From Pseudomonadota bacterium (GTDB lineage: Bacteria; Myxococcota_A; UBA796; CAJQPC01), in assembly GCA_024228935.1 (NCBI GenBank), contig JAAESX010000013.1:1-64000 (forward strand): 64,000 nucleotides of DNA. Direction: 5' to 3'. Numbering within the stretch: the stretch's first letter is position 1; every line of letters begins with the position of its first letter. Below the pieces are notes generated by a model. That model was not told the origin of the DNA and searched no databases. It was given only the letters and a program-made list of their open reading frames with translations. Below are positions 34,063-44,700 of the stretch, piece by piece. The translations under genes and the position numbers were made by a program.

Positions 34063-34943
34063 TCCTCGCCTTCCGGCGTCTCCGGCTCGGCTCCAAACCA
34101 GCGGAGCAGCTCGACGAGGCGCTCCTGAAGCACGTCCCGGGTGACCAGCTGATCGACCATGCCGTGCTCGAGCAGGTACTCGCTCGTCTGGAAGCCCTCC
34201 GGAAGCTGCTCGCCGATTGTCTGCTCGATGACGCGGGGCCCTGCGAAGCCGATCAGCGCGTCCGGCTCGGCCAGGATGACGTCGCCGAGCATCGCGAAGC
34301 TCGCGGCCACACCGCCGGTCGTCGGGTGGGTCAGCAGGCTGATGTACGGCTGGTTCGCCTCGTCCCGCAGGCGAGCGAGCGCCGCACAGGTCTTCGCCAT
34401 CTGCATCAGGGAGAGGATGCCCTCCTGCATGCGAGCTCCACCCGAGCTCGAGATGATGATGGCCGGGCGACGTGCGTCGGCGGCCCGCTCGAAGACGCGG
34501 GTGATGCACTCGCCCACGACCGACCCCATCGAGCCGCCCATGAACGCGAAGTCGAAGGCGCCGATCTCGACCGCGATCCCGCCGATCGAGCAGGTGCCGG
34601 CGATGAACGCGTCGAGTCGACCCGTCTTCCGCTGGCTCGCGGCGAGGCGGTCCGAGTAGGCCTTGCTGTCGACGAACCCCAGCGGGTCGGTGGGCGAGAT
34701 GCCCTCGTCGTGCTCGGTCCAGCTGCCGTCGTCGACGACCAGCGCCAGGCGCGCGCGGGCGCCCAGCTTGTAGTGGTGACCACAGTGCAGGCAGACCTGG
34801 TTCCGCTCGGCGAGCGCCGGCTTGTACAGGATCTCGCCGCAGGTCTCACACCGGAGCCAAAGGTCCTTGCCGGGGCGACGCTTGCCGCTGGCCGTCAGGT
34901 CGCGCGGGGCTCTCTCGAACCAGCGGGTCTCGCTCTCGCTCAT
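34059..34943 (-). CDS. accD: Acetyl-CoA carboxylase carboxyltransferase subunit beta
   Basis: The protein is 294 aa, of standard length. The N-terminal zinc ribbon has Cys32, Cys35, Cys51 and Cys54. The crotonase-fold carboxyltransferase core includes SSSGGARMQEGILSLMQMAK, THPTTGGVAASFAMLGD and AEPDALIGFAGPRVIEQT. With AccA it transfers the carboxyl group from biotin to acetyl-CoA, the first step of fatty acid synthesis. GAGAGG lies 3 nt before the ATG. AccB and AccC are encoded at 60597-62416; accA is not in the window. Confidence 0.97.
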   Translation of the reverse strand: MSESETRWFERAPRDLTASGKRRPGKDLWLRCETCGEILYKPALAERNQVCLHCGHHYKLGARARLALVVDDGSWTEHDEGISPTDPLGFVDSKAYSDRLAASQRKTGRLDAFIAGTCSIGGIAVEIGAFDFAFMGGSMGSVVGECITRVFERAADARRPAIIISSSGGARMQEGILSLMQMAKTCAALARLRDEANQPYISLLTHPTTGGVAASFAMLGDVILAEPDALIGFAGPRVIEQTIGEQLPEGFQTSEYLLEHGMVDQLVTRDVLQERLVELLRWFGAEPETPEGEE

Positions 34944-34997
34944 GGGCCTCTCGGGACGTCTCGCCCATGGAACACGGGTCGAGAGTGACCCCGAACA

Positions 34998-35948
34998 CTA
35001 ACCCGCCCAGAGTCCTCGGGACCGCAGGTGCTCGACGACCGCGTCGTGGACAGCCGGACGCAGCTGCCGGATGCGGATGTCCTCGATGCTCGGATGGACA
35101 CGATTGGTCAGGAACACGACCACCACGTCCTTACTGGGAGCTGCCCAGACCGATGTGCCCGTGAAGCCCAGGTGACCCACCGTGTCCGCGGGGAAGTGCT
35201 GACCCGAGCTGCTGGCGCCGGCGCTCCGTCCGTCCCAGCCGAGCCAGTGGCTGCCCGCTCCGCGATGTGACCACGCCCACGCCAGCGCGCTCGTCGTGTC
35301 GCGGCTCCGCTCGACCTGCTGCTGAACGGCTCGAGCGACGGATCGGGCGTCCCCGAAGAGGCCCGCGTGGGTGGAGACCCCCTCCATCGCGCGGCAGTTG
35401 AGGTCGTGCACCTCGTCGGTGACGACGCAGCCCCGGACCGGGCAGTCTTCGGTCGGCGCCGCGCCAGCCGCGCCCCACGTCAGGCCAGCCAGCTCGAGGT
35501 GCTCGGCCGCCAGACGGTCGATCCGAGCACCACCGCGCCCTTCGAGCAGACCGCACAGCACGAGGAAGCCGATGTCCGAGTAGGTGTGTCGCTCGCCGGG
35601 AACCGCCTCCAGGGGCGTCTCGCGGGCGAGCCTCAGGACCTCGTCGCGGGTCCCAGCGCGCTCGTACAGCGGGAGCCAGGCCGGGTAGCCGGCGGAGTGC
35701 GACAGGATCTGGGCCAGCGTGCCCCCCTCGTCCGTCACGGGCAGCCCGAACGACAAGAGCCCCCGGTCCACGAAGTCGCAGGCCAGCGGCGCCCCGACGA
35801 GCGCCTTGGTGAGCGAGGCCAGGTCCCAGCTCGCGTGGTCCCCCAGCCGCTCGGCCAGGACCACGTCGCCGCCGTGCAGGACGCACAGGTCCAGCGCGCT
35901 CGCGACCCCGGCGGCGTGGGCCTGACGCAGGTGCTCGAGCGGGGTCAT
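34998..35948 (-). CDS. Beta-lactamase-fold serine hydrolase (S12-like)
   Basis: The protein is 316 aa. The ATG (35948) overlaps the LdcA stop (ATGA). The serine nucleophile motif is SLTK in WDLASLTKALVG near residue 45; HTYSDIGFLVLCGLLEG supplies the Y-x-N-like second motif (YSD); LGFTGTSVWAAP near residue 270 is the third box. This pattern fits the S12/YbbE group of esterases and DD-peptidase relatives. No signal peptide is seen, so it may act in the cytoplasm. Coupling to an LD-carboxypeptidase gene suggests muropeptide recycling, an inference. Confidence 0.88.
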   Translation of the reverse strand: MTPLEHLRQAHAAGVASALDLCVLHGGDVVLAERLGDHASWDLASLTKALVGAPLACDFVDRGLLSFGLPVTDEGGTLAQILSHSAGYPAWLPLYERAGTRDEVLRLARETPLEAVPGERHTYSDIGFLVLCGLLEGRGGARIDRLAAEHLELAGLTWGAAGAAPTEDCPVRGCVVTDEVHDLNCRAMEGVSTHAGLFGDARSVARAVQQQVERSRDTTSALAWAWSHRGAGSHWLGWDGRSAGASSSGQHFPADTVGHLGFTGTSVWAAPSKDVVVVFLTNRVHPSIEDIRIRQLRPAVHDAVVEHLRSRGLWAG

Positions 35949-36772
35949 GGCACGTACGGAGCGCCGAAGACGAAGGCGCGGTTCAGGCGACCGTGCCCCA
36001 CCTTCGCGTCGCGGACCAGCGGCACGCCCAGCTCGCCCAGGAGCTCGAGCACGACGTCCTCGGCGGTGTAGTCCGCGCCCTCGGGAGCGTGACAGCTGGT
36101 GAGCTGCCCCAGGACCACGCCGACGGTGCCGTCGAAGACCCCGGCCCGTCTCAGGTGGCGCAGCATGCGGTCGAGCTTGTACGCAGGCTCGCCGATCTCC
36201 TCGAGCAGCAGCACGCAGCCGCGCGCGTCGAGCTGGTCCGGGGTGCCACACAGGTCGGCCAGGACACACAGGTTCCCACCGACCAGGGGTCCGTCCGGCG
36301 GGTCCCCTTCCCCACCGACGCGAGGTGAGGTCCCGCCGAGGAGGAGGTCCCGGAGCGCCGCACGCGACGGCCCCGACGTCAGGTCCGCCAGGCTGTGGAG
36401 CACCGGCCCGTGGACTCCGGCCACGCCGGCCCGCTGGCGAAGGGCCACCAGCAGCGCGGTGCCGTCGGAGAAGCCGATCATCGGCCGGTCGGCGACCCGG
36501 TCCCAGTCCACCCGATCCAGGAGCCGGGTGATGCCGTAGCCGCCTCGGGCCATCCAGCAGGCGTCGAGCTCCGGCGATCCGAGCGCCCACTCCAGGTCGG
36601 CCAGACGCTGCTCATCGGTGCCGGCCAGGTAGCGGTGCCGGGCCCGGAGGTTCGGCGACTCGACGAGCTCGAGGCCCCAGCTCGACGCCAGCGCCATCCC
36701 TGCGGCGAGGCGCGTGGGGTCGAACGCCCCAGAGGGCGCGAAGACACCGACTCGGGCACCCGGCTGAAGCAC
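35945..36772 (-). CDS. LD-carboxypeptidase (S66 family)
   Basis: The protein is 275 aa. Family S66 enzymes remove the terminal D-Ala from tetrapeptide muropeptides in recycling; MccF relatives act on microcin. [10 protein letters not shown] opens the N-terminal domain, [17 protein letters not shown] and [14 protein letters not shown] contain the nucleophile region (GFSD, Ser), and [17 protein letters not shown] supplies the Glu; the His is in the C-terminal VGHGRLNR. The start chosen is GTG 36772, 7 nt after a TAGCAT -10, giving a leaderless mRNA. GTG 36811 would add 13 residues and overlap the divergent promoter. Confidence 0.9.
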   Translation of the reverse strand: MLQPGARVGVFAPSGAFDPTRLAAGMALASSWGLELVESPNLRARHRYLAGTDEQRLADLEWALGSPELDACWMARGGYGITRLLDRVDWDRVADRPMIGFSDGTALLVALRQRAGVAGVHGPVLHSLADLTSGPSRAALRDLLLGGTSPRVGGEGDPPDGPLVGGNLCVLADLCGTPDQLDARGCVLLLEEIGEPAYKLDRMLRHLRRAGVFDGTVGVVLGQLTSCHAPEGADYTAEDVVLELLGELGVPLVRDAKVGHGRLNRAFVFGAPYVP

Positions 36773-36779
36773 GGAAGCG

Positions 36780-36789
36780 ATGCTACCTT
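36780..36789. promoter_or_regulatory. Overlapping divergent -10 elements
   Basis: On the minus strand TAGCAT (36785-36780) lies 7 nt before GTG 36772. On the plus strand TACCTT (36784-36789) lies 6 nt before GTG 36796. Both spacings put the transcription start on the start codon, so both mRNAs would be leaderless and the two polymerase sites would exclude each other. Confidence 0.45.
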
Positions 36790-36795
36790 CCTGGC

Positions 36796-37341
36796 GTGTT
36801 CGCGCTCGCAATCGGCCTCCTGGGATGTGCTCCCGATCCCCTCGAGGAGGGGCCGGCAGACGGTGTGGTGCGCCCCGAGGGCCACGTGGCCGCCGACGAG
36901 CCGTTCGACACGAAAGGCCTCCGGCCGGTTCCCTTGCCCGAGGCCCCGGTCACCGCCCGAACCCGCCTCAGCCCGACGACGCTGGTCGACAAGCACGGCA
37001 CGCCAACGCTCGTTCTGGACGCCGTCGGGGTCGAGGTCGAGGTGACGCGCGCGCTCAGCGACCGGGTCTGGATCACCTGCACCGGCTGCCGCACGCCGGT
37101 CGAGGCGTGGCTCTTGCGACAGGGCGTCTGGCACGGGACCGAGGCCGGCGCGGGCCCCCAGGACGGCCTGCTGGCCTGGGTGTCGGCGACCGAGCTGCCC
37201 GATGTCGCCCGGCACGGCTTCGTCGAGTCCGCGGGCGTGTGGATCGCCCCGCCGTGGCACGACGAGGGCGGCTACGCGGGCGATGTCCTGCGCATCGTCG
37301 CGACGGACGACGGGTTCGCCATCGAGGAGGCTGCGCCGTGA
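36796..37341 (+). CDS. Lipoprotein of unknown function
   Basis: The protein is 181 aa. The GTG start gives [15 protein letters not shown] with Cys11 as the lipidation site. The mature region is Pro/Glu/Asp rich for 40 residues, then a compact beta-rich domain with a TCTGC motif ([16 protein letters not shown]) resembling an SH3-like fold, which is only a guess. Its stop overlaps the GTG of the MBL-fold hydrolase gene (GTGA), so the two are translationally coupled. A TACCTT hexamer upstream suggests a leaderless mRNA. Confidence 0.8.
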   Translation: MFALAIGLLGCAPDPLEEGPADGVVRPEGHVAADEPFDTKGLRPVPLPEAPVTARTRLSPTTLVDKHGTPTLVLDAVGVEVEVTRALSDRVWITCTGCRTPVEAWLLRQGVWHGTEAGAGPQDGLLAWVSATELPDVARHGFVESAGVWIAPPWHDEGGYAGDVLRIVATDDGFAIEEAAP

Positions 37342-38189
37342 ACGCCTGGAGCATCGTCGGAAACTCGCAGAAGCTCGACGGCGGCGCGATGTTCGGGAAC
37401 GCACCGAAGGCGCTCTGGACCCGCTGGGCCACAGCCGACGACCGCAACCGCATCGATCTGGCCTGCCGCGCCTTGCTGCTGCGAGGCGACGAGACGGTCC
37501 TGCTCGAGGCCGGGATCGGCGCGTTCTTCGAGCCCAGGCTGGCCGATCGGTTCGGCATCCAGGAGCGCGAGCACGTCCTGCTCGACAGCCTGCGCGCGGT
37601 CGGCGTCGAGCACACCGACGTCGATGTGGTCGTGCTGTCGCACCTGCACTTCGATCACGCCGGCGGGCTGCTGTCGGCCTGGAGCGAGGACGGCGAGCCG
37701 GAGCTCCTGTTCCCCAACGCGACCTTCGTCGTCGGGGCCCGGCACTGGGAGCGAGCGAACCACCCCCACAGCCGCGACCGGGCCTCGTTCGTCCCGCGGT
37801 TGAACGGGCTCCTCGCCGAATCGGGGCGGCTCGAGCTGGTCGAGGACACGTCCCCTTCCCTTCCGGGCTGGCGCTTCCACACCTCGGATGGGCACACGCC
37901 CGGCCTCCTCCTCGCCGAGGTCCCCACCTCGGAGGGTCCGCTGGTGTTCGCGGCCGACCTCATCCCCGGCGTGCCCTGGATCCACGCCCCGATCACGATG
38001 GGGTACGACCGGTTCCCCGAGCAGCTCATCGACGAGAAGGTGCGCCTGCTCACGGACCTCGTCCACCGAGGAGGGCGTCTGTTCTTCACGCACGACCCCA
38101 CCACGGCAGTCGCGAGCGTCGGTCGAGACGAGCGGGGTCGCTTCGTCGCCAAGGCGCTGCGGGAGTCCCTCGTCGACGTCCAGCTGTGA
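37338..38189 (+). CDS. MBL-fold metallo-hydrolase
   Basis: The protein is 283 aa. The metal-binding motif is [11 protein letters not shown] near residue 100 (HxHxDH). HSRDR and the later His/Asp positions (DGHTPG, AADLIPG, FTHDPTT) complete a binuclear metallo-beta-lactamase centre. The N-terminal [17 protein letters not shown] is typical. Substrates of this superfamily include lactones, glutathione thioesters and RNA; none can be picked here. No signal peptide. The GTG start overlaps the upstream lipoprotein stop. Confidence 0.9.
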   Translation: MNAWSIVGNSQKLDGGAMFGNAPKALWTRWATADDRNRIDLACRALLLRGDETVLLEAGIGAFFEPRLADRFGIQEREHVLLDSLRAVGVEHTDVDVVVLSHLHFDHAGGLLSAWSEDGEPELLFPNATFVVGARHWERANHPHSRDRASFVPRLNGLLAESGRLELVEDTSPSLPGWRFHTSDGHTPGLLLAEVPTSEGPLVFAADLIPGVPWIHAPITMGYDRFPEQLIDEKVRLLTDLVHRGGRLFFTHDPTTAVASVGRDERGRFVAKALRESLVDVQL

Positions 38190-38234
38190 CCAGCTCGGGC
38201 GAACTCGCACACGCGACGAGCTGAAGTCCGGAGG

Positions 38235-38240
38235 TATGCT
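38235..38240 (+). promoter_or_regulatory. Putative -10 element (TATGCT)
   Basis: TATGCT matches TATAAT at four positions and lies 24 nt before the ATG of the 38265 gene in the 75-bp gap after the MBL gene. Predicted 5' leader is about 18 nt and contains CAGGACAG, a weak ribosome site. Confidence 0.35.
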
Positions 38241-38264
38241 CCCGCCCTTCTGACAGGACAGACC

Positions 38265-41200
38265 ATGCTTCTCGCTCTTCTCGCCCCTTCGCTCGCCGCC
38301 ACCGTCACCGTCGATCGCTACGGCTCCGGTGACTACCCGACGATCCAGGACGCCATCGACGCCAGCGCCACCGGCGACACCATCCGGGTCAAGGCGGCGA
38401 CGTACAACGAGACCATCGACTTCGGCGGAAAGGACCTGACCATCCGCTCGACGGACGGGGCCGCGACGACGACCATCGACGGCGGCGGCACCGACACCTG
38501 GGCCGTCACATTCGAGAACAGCGAGACCAGCTCAGCGGTCCTCGACGGCTTCACCATCGAGAACAACGCGTACGGCGGCGTCTACATCGACGACGCCTCG
38601 CCCAAGCTCCCGAACTGCATCTTCGACGGGCTGGGCAGCACGTCGTTCAATGGCGCGGCGCTCTACATCGACGGCGGCTCGCCGTACATCAAGGACGCCG
38701 AGTTCACCGACAACACGTCGTACCACGGCGGCGCCATCTACATCACGGACAGCGGCAGCCTGGAGCTCGACGGCCCGAACTTCGAGGACAACTGGGCCTA
38801 CTACGGCGGCTCGGTCTACATCGACGACGGCGACCTCGAGGTCAGCGAGGGCAACTTCGAAGACAACGTCGGGTACTACAGCGGTGGAGCCATCTACATG
38901 GCCGCCAGCACGCTCCTGGACCTGTCCGACACCGACTTCACGGACAACGAGGGGTACTACAACGGCGGCGGCATCTACGCGGCGGACAACGCGACCATCA
39001 CCATCGCGGACGGCACCTGGGATGGGAACGGGCCCTACTCCACGAGCGGCGGCCACGGCGCGGCCATCTTCCTGGCCAGCTACGTCACGCTGGACATCGA
39101 CGGGACCTCGTTCGAGGACCACGACGCCTACTACGGCGGCGTCCTGTACGCGTACTACGACGACACGGTCACCATCGCGAACGCGACGTTCCGGGACAAC
39201 CTCGGCTACTACGGCGGCGCAATCGCGCTCGGCCAGTACACCGAGCTGACGCTCTCGGACTCCACCTTCGACGGGAACAGCGCCTACTACTACGGCGGCG
39301 ACATCCACACGCAGGCGAACAGCGAGCTGTACGTCACGGACTCGACGTTCACCGACAGCACCACGAGCAGCTACGCCGGCGGCTCGATGTACCTGTACCT
39401 GGTCGACGCCGAGCTCGATGGCGCCACGTTCGACAGCACCACGGCGGCCACCCACGGCGGCGCCATCTACGCGTACTACCTGTCCGACCCGCTGGTGATG
39501 ACCGACGTCACCATCGATCTGGCCACGGCCGGCACGCACGGCGGCGCCATCTACGCGTACTACGTGGCCGACATCGAGATGACGGACAGCTCGATCACCG
39601 ACAGCACCGCGGGCAGCAACGGCGGAGGCATCTACAGCTACTACTACTCGGACCTGGCCCTCGACACGGTCACGCTCGACGGCAACACGGCCGGCGCAGC
39701 CGGTGGCGGCGTCTACTTCTACCCGTACTACAACTACGACAGCTTCTCGCTGACCGACTCAGCCATGACGGACAACGTCGCCGGGACACACGGCGGCGGC
39801 GCGTTCCTGTACCGCGGCGACGCCATCACGCTCGACGGCAGCACGGTCCACGGCAACAGCGCGGGCGCCAGCTCCGACGGCGGCGGCGTGTACATGTACC
39901 TGAACAACTCGGTCACCGCGACGAACAACACGTTCTGCGACAACGACGCGAACCGGGGCGCGGGCGTCTTCAGCTACTACGGCGGCTACTACGACGGCGT
40001 CGACGACTGGTCGAACAACGTCTTCCAGGAGAACATCGCGACCTCCCAGGGCGGCGGGTTCTACAGCTACCTGGACTACTACAAGTCGTTCGTGAACAAC
40101 ACGGTCGTCGGCAACGACGGCACCAACGGCGCCGGCATCTACGCAGCGACCTCGTACTGGACGCTCAACAACACCGTCGTCGCCCACAACCGCACCGGCG
40201 AGGGCTTCTACGGCAACGCCTCAGTCCAGGCGAACAGCACGTTCACCTACAGCGACTGGTACGACAACGACGGCGGCGACGTCGGCGGCTCGCTCTCGAG
40301 CACGGACATCCCGAGCACGAGCGGCAACATCACCGACGACCCGGACTTCGAGGACTACAGCGAGGACGGGGACTGCGACAACGACGACCTCGTCCCCGCC
40401 TACGGCTCGCCCCTGGTCGACGCCGGCGACACGGCACTCACCGACCCGGACGGCAGCACCTCGGACATCGGCGCCTATGGCGGGTCCGGCAGCTCGGTCA
40501 CCGACGCGGACGGCGACGGCTACTACGAGAACGTCGACTGCGACGACGACGACAGCGCGGTGAACCCGGGCGCGTCCGAGACCGCGTACAACGGCGTGGA
40601 CGACGACTGCGACAGCTCCACGCCCGACGACGACCTGGACGGCGACGGCTACGACTTCGTGGACGACTGCGACGACACCGACAGCGGCATCAACCCCGGC
40701 GCCACCGAGACCTGGTACGACGGCACCGACAGCGACTGCGATGGCGCCAGCGACTACGACCAGGACGGCGACGGCGAGGACTCCGACGCGTACGGCGGCG
40801 ACGACTGCGACGACACCGACGACACCGTGAACACCAGCGCGACGGACACCTGGTACGACGGCGTCGACAGCGACTGTGACGGCGGTGACGACTACGACCA
40901 GGACGGCGACGGCGAGCAGTCGTCCGACCACGGCGGCGTCGACTGCAACGACACCGACCCTGCGGTCAACACGGCGGCCACCGAGACCTGGTACGACGGC
41001 GTCGATCAGAACTGCGACGACCTGGACGACTACGACCAGGACCAGGACGGCTTCCAGGTCGACACCGACTGCGACGACACCGACGCGACCGTCTACCCCG
41101 GCGCGACCGAGGTCTGGTACGACGGCATCGACCAGGACTGCGACGAAGGCTCCGACTTCGACTCCGACGGCGACGGCTACGACTCGGCCACCTACGGCGG

Positions 41201-41720
41201 CGACGACTGCGACGACAGCGACGGGACCATCCGCCCCGGCGCTGAGGACGACCCGGACGACGGCATCGACAGCGACTGCGACGAGCGGGACGACTTCGAC
41301 ATGGACGGCGACGGCTACGACCGCGACGTCGACTGTGACGACAGCAACGCCGACATCCACCCCGACGCGGAGGAGACCTGGTACGACGGCGTCGACCAGA
41401 ACTGCGACGGCCTGGACGACTACGACCAGGACCAGGACGGGTACGCCCAGGACGTCGATTGCGACGACGAGGACGCCGAGGTCTACCCCGGAGCACCGGG
41501 CTGGACCGAGGACTGCGAGCCCGAAGACACCGACACCGGTGAGCCGAGCGACTCCGACGAGCCGAGCGACGACACAGGCATCGACGACGGGTACGACGGC
41601 GGCGACGAGAAGCGCTGCGGTTGCACCAGCACCGATCCGGTGAGCACGGCAGGCTTCGCAGCGATCCTGGCGGGCCTCCTGCTGGTCCGCCGTCGGCGCT
41701 CGACGTCCGGGATCGAGTAG
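38265..41720 (+). CDS. Secreted beta-helix protein with MopE-like repeats and MYXO-CTERM signal
   Basis: The protein is 1151 aa. MLLALLAPSLAATVTVD is the signal peptide. Residues about 20-740 are a right-handed parallel beta-helix with recurring GGAIY, YYGG and FxDN turns. Residues about 750-1085 are acidic repeats of the form DGDGYxxxxDCDDxD-PGA-WYDG-D-DCDG, like the Cu-binding MopE / thrombospondin-type calcium repeats. An Asp/Ser/Glu linker and then CGCTSTDP, a hydrophobic helix and RRRR (about 1115-1148) form a MYXO-CTERM sorting tail. The protein is likely surface-anchored and metal-binding. The pattern is hallmark Myxococcota. Confidence 0.92.
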   Translation: MLLALLAPSLAATVTVDRYGSGDYPTIQDAIDASATGDTIRVKAATYNETIDFGGKDLTIRSTDGAATTTIDGGGTDTWAVTFENSETSSAVLDGFTIENNAYGGVYIDDASPKLPNCIFDGLGSTSFNGAALYIDGGSPYIKDAEFTDNTSYHGGAIYITDSGSLELDGPNFEDNWAYYGGSVYIDDGDLEVSEGNFEDNVGYYSGGAIYMAASTLLDLSDTDFTDNEGYYNGGGIYAADNATITIADGTWDGNGPYSTSGGHGAAIFLASYVTLDIDGTSFEDHDAYYGGVLYAYYDDTVTIANATFRDNLGYYGGAIALGQYTELTLSDSTFDGNSAYYYGGDIHTQANSELYVTDSTFTDSTTSSYAGGSMYLYLVDAELDGATFDSTTAATHGGAIYAYYLSDPLVMTDVTIDLATAGTHGGAIYAYYVADIEMTDSSITDSTAGSNGGGIYSYYYSDLALDTVTLDGNTAGAAGGGVYFYPYYNYDSFSLTDSAMTDNVAGTHGGGAFLYRGDAITLDGSTVHGNSAGASSDGGGVYMYLNNSVTATNNTFCDNDANRGAGVFSYYGGYYDGVDDWSNNVFQENIATSQGGGFYSYLDYYKSFVNNTVVGNDGTNGAGIYAATSYWTLNNTVVAHNRTGEGFYGNASVQANSTFTYSDWYDNDGGDVGGSLSSTDIPSTSGNITDDPDFEDYSEDGDCDNDDLVPAYGSPLVDAGDTALTDPDGSTSDIGAYGGSGSSVTDADGDGYYENVDCDDDDSAVNPGASETAYNGVDDDCDSSTPDDDLDGDGYDFVDDCDDTDSGINPGATETWYDGTDSDCDGASDYDQDGDGEDSDAYGGDDCDDTDDTVNTSATDTWYDGVDSDCDGGDDYDQDGDGEQSSDHGGVDCNDTDPAVNTAATETWYDGVDQNCDDLDDYDQDQDGFQVDTDCDDTDATVYPGATEVWYDGIDQDCDEGSDFDSDGDGYDSATYGGDDCDDSDGTIRPGAEDDPDDGIDSDCDERDDFDMDGDGYDRDVDCDDSNADIHPDAEETWYDGVDQNCDGLDDYDQDQDGYAQDVDCDDEDAEVYPGAPGWTEDCEPEDTDTGEPSDSDEPSDDTGIDDGYDGGDEKRCGCTSTDPVSTAGFAAILAGLLLVRRRRSTSGIE

Positions 41721-41723
41721 CAT
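41718..41723 (+). promoter_or_regulatory. Putative -10 element (TAGCAT) on a stop codon
   Basis: TAGCAT begins with the TAG stop of the beta-helix gene and lies 22 nt before the OmpA gene ATG. GGAG follows at 41731. This would give the OmpA gene its own promoter although it is only 25 bp downstream. Confidence 0.3.
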
Positions 41724-41745
41724 TCGGGCCGGAGCCCACGCCTCG

Positions 41746-44700
41746 ATGAAGCGAATCCTCGTGTTCGCTGCACTTGCCGGTGCAGCACTCTCCTCTCCCG
41801 CCGCCTACGCCTTCGACGGGCACGGGTTCACATACTCCCCTGGTCAAGCCGAGCTCACCAGCCCGGTCATGATCTGGAACCCGTGGTCCCCGCCCCAGGG
41901 CACGTTCTCCGGAGGACTCGTCTTCGAGTTCGCCGACGGAAGCGTGGTCCTGAGCGAGGTCCAGGAAGACGGATCCGTCACCGAGACCGAGCTGGTCGGA
42001 GACCTCGGCGTCGCCAACCTCGGCGCCAGCTATGCGATCCATCGTCGCGTCGGCGTCGGCGCCGGCATGCCGCTGTTCCTCGGGCACATGTCCGAAGGAA
42101 CCCAGCAGGGCCCCGCGCTCGGCGACGTCCGGCTGTGGCTGCCCGTGGGCATCGTCCTTCCTGAAGAGGACGGAACGGGGTTCGGACTGTCAGCGATCCC
42201 GGACTTCACGCTCGCGAGCGGAAACGACACCCGGTACCTCGGCGCGGACGGCCCCCGCATCGGCGGCGTGGTCTCGGTCGGCTACGGCACCGAGAAGCTG
42301 CGCCTGGCCGGAAACGTCGGTCTGCGTCTCACCAACACCGGCGATGGCGCGGAGACGTGGGACAGCGACACCACGGCGACCGGCGTCCTCGGTACGTCGG
42401 TCGGGTACCTGATCAACGACCGGATCGGGGTCAACGCCGAGCTGTTCTCGCAACCGGCGCTCAGCTCGGATCCAAACACGCTCAACGAGGTCAACCCGGC
42501 CGAGATCATCGGATCGGCGCGGTTCGCCCTGCCCAAGAACGTCAACCTGGTGGTCGGCGGCGGCTCGTCGGTGTCCAGCGGCGCCGGTGCCGCCCGGTAC
42601 CGCGTCTTCGCCGGCGTCACATGGGGACGGCGGAACATCGAGGCGCCCGAGGACGAGCTCGTGCCGGTCGTCAAGCGGGCCGAGACCCCCTACGATCTGA
42701 CGATCCAGGCGCGCGACGAGGACGGCAAGGGCGTCGACGCCAGCGTGCTCGTCGAGGGCGAGGGCGAGGGCGAGCGGTACGAGACGACCACCGGTCGAGA
42801 CGGCGAGGCCATCCTCAGCCTGCACGAGGGCACGTGGGAGGTCACCGTCGCTGGAGACGGCCTGGGCACCCAGAGCCGCACCGTCGAGCTCGACGAGGAC
42901 CGGTTCACGCCGCCCGTCATCGAGGCGGTCCTGCACGAGAGGGAGGGCGAGGCCGTCCTGGACCTGGCGCTCATCGACCCCGAGTCCAATGGCGTCAACG
43001 AGGCCCGCGTCGCCATCGATGGCCTGGACTACGGCTCGACCAGCACCGGTGGAAACCTGCGCGTCGAGGGCCTCGCGGCCGGCGACCACCAGGTCGAGGT
43101 CGAGGCCGAGCACTTCGACGACGACGACGCCTTCACCGTCGCGACCGGCGACGCCGAGACCCTGGTCCTCGAGCGCCCTCCCGGCTCCGTCGAGGTCACC
43201 GTGCGCACCCAGGACGGCGAGATCGTCGACGACGCCCAGGTCCGATTCCTGGGCCCCGAGCTCCTGGACCCCGCGCCCATCGGGCCGACCGGCGAGCAGC
43301 TCTTCGTGCTGGACGAGGGAACGTGGACCGTCGTCGTCAGCAGCGAGGCCTACGGCACCCAGGAGCGTGAGGTCCTGGTCGACCCGCTCCGGAAGGTGCT
43401 CCAGCGTGTCGACGTCGTGCTGACCCCGGCGGTCGGCGAGAGCGAGCTCCGACTCACCGTGGTCGACCCGGACGGCAAGCCCGTTCCTGGCGCCCGCGTC
43501 CAGCTCAACGGCGACCACCAGGGCATGACGAGCAACGGCGGCAGCTTCGCGATCGGCGGCCTGTCCCCCGGCGAGGCCTCGCTCGAGCTGTCGGGCGAGC
43601 GCTTCCAGGCCTCGGACCCGATCCCGGTCGAGCTGGTCGACGGCGTTCGCGAGCTCGTGGTCACGCTGGACTGGAAGCCTGGCACGCTCCAGGTCGTCAC
43701 GCGCGGCCGTGGCGAGGTCCCGGTGGACGCACTCGTCCGCTTCGAAGGGCCCGAGTCGCTGGAGCCCATGCCCGTCGGCCCCGACGGCGAGGAGTTCTTC
43801 GAGCTGGCGCCTGGCGCCTGGACTGTCGGCGTCTCCGCCAGTTCCTTCGGCCTCCAGGTCCGTGAGGTACAGGTCGAGGCGGACGAGACCTCGCTGATCG
43901 TCATCTCGGCGGTCCTGCGTGAAGAGGAGGGCGACGCCGTCCTCGCACTCGCCGTGAACGACCCCAAGGGCAACCCCATCGAGGGAGCCCGCATCGCGCT
44001 CGACGGCGAGCCCATCGGCGCCACCTCGACCGGAGGCACCCTGCGCCTCGAGGGCCTGGCCCCCGGCGAGATGACGCTCGAGGTCGCCGGCAACCTGTTC
44101 GAGTACAAGGCCATCAGCCCGCTCAGCCTGGACGAGGGCGAGAACGACCTCGACCTGGTCCTCCAGTGGCTCGCCGGCACCGTCAACGTGCGCACAGTGG
44201 ACTCCACCGGGACACCGGTCGACGCCCTGGTCCGCGCGTACGGGCCCGCCGTCCTGCCGCCCGTTCGGGTCGGCCCCGATGGCGAGCGCGTGCTCTACCT
44301 GGAGCCCGGTGGCTGGGCCGTGGTCGCCAGCAGCGAGTCGTACGGCATCGAGGAAGAGGACGTCGACGTGAAGCCGGGCCAGGAGGCGCTCGTCTCGGTC
44401 TCGTTCGAGCTCGAGGTGCTGGCCGCCGAAGAGTCGGCCTTCGTGCTCGCGGTCCAGGACGTCGACGGCAACCCGGTCTCCGGCGCGCTCGTGAAGCTCG
44501 GGGACAGCGAACACACGACGCCGGACGGAGGCACCGTGGTGCTCGAGGACGCGTCGGCCGGCAGCCTGGATGTCGCAGTGACCGCGACCGGCTACGCGCC
44601 CGTCGCGGACACGCTCGACGTCGTGGGCGGAAACCAGACCCGCACGCTGACGCTCGACTTCATCCCCCAGCCAGTCCAGATCACCGTCCAGACCGACCAG

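Noticed and set aside
38700..40200. Regular short DNA repeats resembling an array
   Set aside because: The periodicity encodes beta-helix turns (GGAIY, YYGG) in one frame. There are no identical repeats separated by unique spacers, so it is not CRISPR.
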